DNA from: an uncultured Eubacteriales bacterium
GTDB lineage: Bacteria > Bacillota > Clostridia > Christensenellales > Christensenellaceae
DNA: 14,691 nucleotides
Assembly (NCBI GenBank): GCA_902782475.1
Contig: CACZNR010000144.1
Location: forward strand, 1 to 14,691
Direction of reading: 5' to 3'
Shown: piece by piece, positions 13,373-14,691 of the stretch
Numbering within the stretch: position 1 is the stretch's first letter
How the letters are laid out: each line of letters opens with the position of its first letter
Notes under the pieces: generated by a model
Told to the model about the DNA's origin: nothing
What the model saw: only the letters and a program-made list of their open reading frames with translations
The model's database searches: none
Position numbers and translations under genes: made by a program

Positions 13373-14608
13373 ATGAGTATACTTTTAATAGTCTTATATC
13401 TAATATTCATATCATTGGGTCTGCCGGATTCACTGTTCGGAGTAGCATGGCCTGTTATTCATCTCGATTTTGCAGTACCTGAAAGGTTTGCTTCTCTTTA
13501 CAGTATCATCGTTGGCATATGCACAGGAGGACTCAGTCTCTTTGCCGGAAAGCTTTTAAGAAGATTCGGTACACCGCTCGTTACGACTGTATCCATACTT
13601 CTGACAGTCATAGGACTAATTGGCATGAGCCTGTCTCCAAGCATAATCATAATGATGCTCTTTGCAGTAGTACTTGGTTCAGGTGCCGGAGCCATAGATA
13701 CGGGACTCAATAACTATGTATCCACTCATTATAAGGCACAGCATATGAACTGGCTCCACTGCTTCTGGGGAGTAGGAGTCACAGTGAGCCCGCTTATAAT
13801 GTCTATATTCCTTAACGACGGAATGCATTCATGGCGTACAGGATACAGGACCGTGGGATTCATTCAGTCAGGCATACTCATCATCGTACTTTGCGTTCTG
13901 CCTCTGTGGCTGAAACTTGAAAAGAAGAATGCTACCAGGATAGAAAAGGAACAGTTCAATGCCATCGACAAGAAGATGTTCCAGATCTTTGCAATGAAGG
14001 GCGTCATACCTTCTGTATTATCGCTGTCTCTGTATTCTGCAATGGAATTCATAATAGGGACCTGGGGTGCATCATATCTGGTAAACGTATTTGAAATGTC
14101 ACCGGCAGGAGCAGCTCAGTGGGTATCACTTTACTATGGCGGAATAATGATCGGAAGGCTCATATCAGGCTTCGTTGCCATGAAGCTTAGTGACAATGAC
14201 CTCATAAGGATAGGAATAATGACTGCAGCTCTCGGAGTAGGCATAATGTTCATCCCTATGGGCCGTGTACAGAACACAGGTCTCTTCCTCATCGGTGTAG
14301 GCTTTGGGCCTATAATGCCAAGCGTGCTTCATTCGATACCGGACAGATTCGGAACTGAATATTCAGCAGATATAACAGGCTATCATACCTTTGGTGCAAA
14401 TGCCATAGGATTCCTTTTACAGCTCACATTTGGTTACTTTGCTACAGGTACTACATTTGGGATCACACCTTTTGTACTTCTTGGCCTCATAATCCTGTTT
14501 ATACTGATGCAGCAGATAACGCTCAGGATACTCCACAAGGAGACACTCTTTGCAAAATGCAGGAGATGGTACAGATACCTTAAAAACAAAAAGGCCTCAG
14601 CCAGATAA
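13373..14608 (+). CDS. Major facilitator superfamily transporter
   Basis: The 411-residue protein has about 12 membrane helices and begins with MSILLIVLYLIFISLGLPDSL, so the N-terminal helix starts at once. The loop after helix 2 reads GKLLRRFGTPLV (about 59-70), an MFS motif-A variant, and GSGAGAIDTGLNNYVS (about 101-116) lies in helix 4. A charged central loop (KLEKKNATRIEKEQFNAIDKK, near 180-200) separates the halves. The pattern GAGAIDTGLNN and NWLHCFWGVGVTVSPLI resembles FucP-like/COG0738 permeases, but the substrate is unknown. AGGGAA at 13358-13363 supports the ATG at 13373. It is a single-gene unit, bounded upstream by the ABC terminator and downstream by a hairpin that overlaps its last codons. 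Confidence 0.88.
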   Translation: MSILLIVLYLIFISLGLPDSLFGVAWPVIHLDFAVPERFASLYSIIVGICTGGLSLFAGKLLRRFGTPLVTTVSILLTVIGLIGMSLSPSIIIMMLFAVVLGSGAGAIDTGLNNYVSTHYKAQHMNWLHCFWGVGVTVSPLIMSIFLNDGMHSWRTGYRTVGFIQSGILIIVLCVLPLWLKLEKKNATRIEKEQFNAIDKKMFQIFAMKGVIPSVLSLSLYSAMEFIIGTWGASYLVNVFEMSPAGAAQWVSLYYGGIMIGRLISGFVAMKLSDNDLIRIGIMTAALGVGIMFIPMGRVQNTGLFLIGVGFGPIMPSVLHSIPDRFGTEYSADITGYHTFGANAIGFLLQLTFGYFATGTTFGITPFVLLGLIILFILMQQITLRILHKETLFAKCRRWYRYLKNKKASAR

Positions 14609-14622
14609 ATGGCAGAGGCCTT
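14582..14622 (-). terminator. Terminator of the convergent minus-strand gene, overlapping the MFS 3' end
   Basis: AAGGCCTC pairs with GAGGCCTT (14591-14598/14615-14622), then an A-A mismatch and GCCA/TGGC (14600-14603/14610-14613) with loop GATAAA, which contains the MFS stop codon. On the minus strand the hairpin is followed by TTTTTGTTTTT (14592-14582), a strong T-tract. On the plus strand the tail is weak, so it mainly serves the leftward gene, though the hairpin may act both ways. Confidence 0.8.
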
Positions 14623-14637
14623 GTCAATATATCCTTA

Positions 14638-14691
14638 TCAGCCGATGACTTCGCGGATTATCCTCTCTGCATTCTTAAATGCAAATTTATC
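14638..14691 (-). CDS. 3' end of a convergent gene, product unknown
   Basis: On the minus strand an open frame enters from the right edge and ends with TGA at 14640-14638. Only the last 17 residues are visible (DKFAFKNAERIIREVIG), an amphipathic helix. The well-placed terminator at 14622-14582 immediately downstream supports a real gene end. The family cannot be identified from this fragment. Confidence 0.6.
   Translation of the reverse strand, partial: DKFAFKNAERIIREVIG

Noticed and set aside
1..14691. Defence island, prophage, CRISPR or mobile element
   Set aside because: No transposase, integrase, repeat-spacer array, terminal repeats or toxin-antitoxin pair could be seen; gene content is housekeeping and transport.

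Overview
The window looks like chromosomal DNA of a low-to-moderate GC Firmicute, most likely an amino-acid or peptide-using member of the Clostridia. The grounds are strong AGGAGG-type ribosome binding sites, extended -10 (TGn-TATAAT) promoters, hairpin plus T-tract terminators, a T-box leader in front of tyrS, YhaM and SpoIIM homologues, and heavy use of AGA/AGG (Arg) and ATA (Ile) codons. No rRNA, tRNA, insertion sequence, CRISPR array or phage module is visible. I do not commit to a genus.

Layout. Positions 1-698 (minus) hold the N-terminal part of an M29-like (COG2309) peptidase that runs off the left edge. It shares a divergent promoter region (699-890) with a rightward cluster: a small two-helix membrane protein, a DUF969 and a DUF979 membrane protein that overlap by 4 nt, and, after a hairpin and its own likely promoter, pyroglutamyl-peptidase I (pcp). 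A second unit, 3826-6588, has tightly overlapping genes for a PepV-type M20 dipeptidase, a SpoIIM-family membrane protein and the tRNA methyltransferase TrmO. Directly after it come a consensus promoter, a tyrosine T-box leader (specifier UAC) and tyrS. Next is an 8189-10748 block with the exoribonuclease YhaM, an alpha/beta hydrolase and a LexA-type repressor whose self-cleavage bond is Cys-Gly. An intergenic region with a hairpin terminator and a possible 13-codon reading frame leads to a polar amino acid ABC importer (permease, ATPase, lipoprotein), which resembles cystine systems. An MFS transporter follows, then a terminator that serves a convergent gene running off the right edge.

How the genes fit together. 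Much of the window concerns recovery of amino acids from peptides: an M29-like peptidase, Pcp (releases pyroglutamate), the DUF969/DUF979 pair (candidate 5-oxoproline carrier), PepV and an amino acid ABC importer, alongside a tRNA charging gene that senses uncharged tRNA-Tyr. Most genes belong to known families. The parts most worth a second look are the DUF969/DUF979/Pcp module with its unknown small membrane protein and unusual codon use, the Cys-Gly LexA with a 12-bp direct repeat on both sides of its gene, and the hairpin/mini-ORF leader before the ABC operon.
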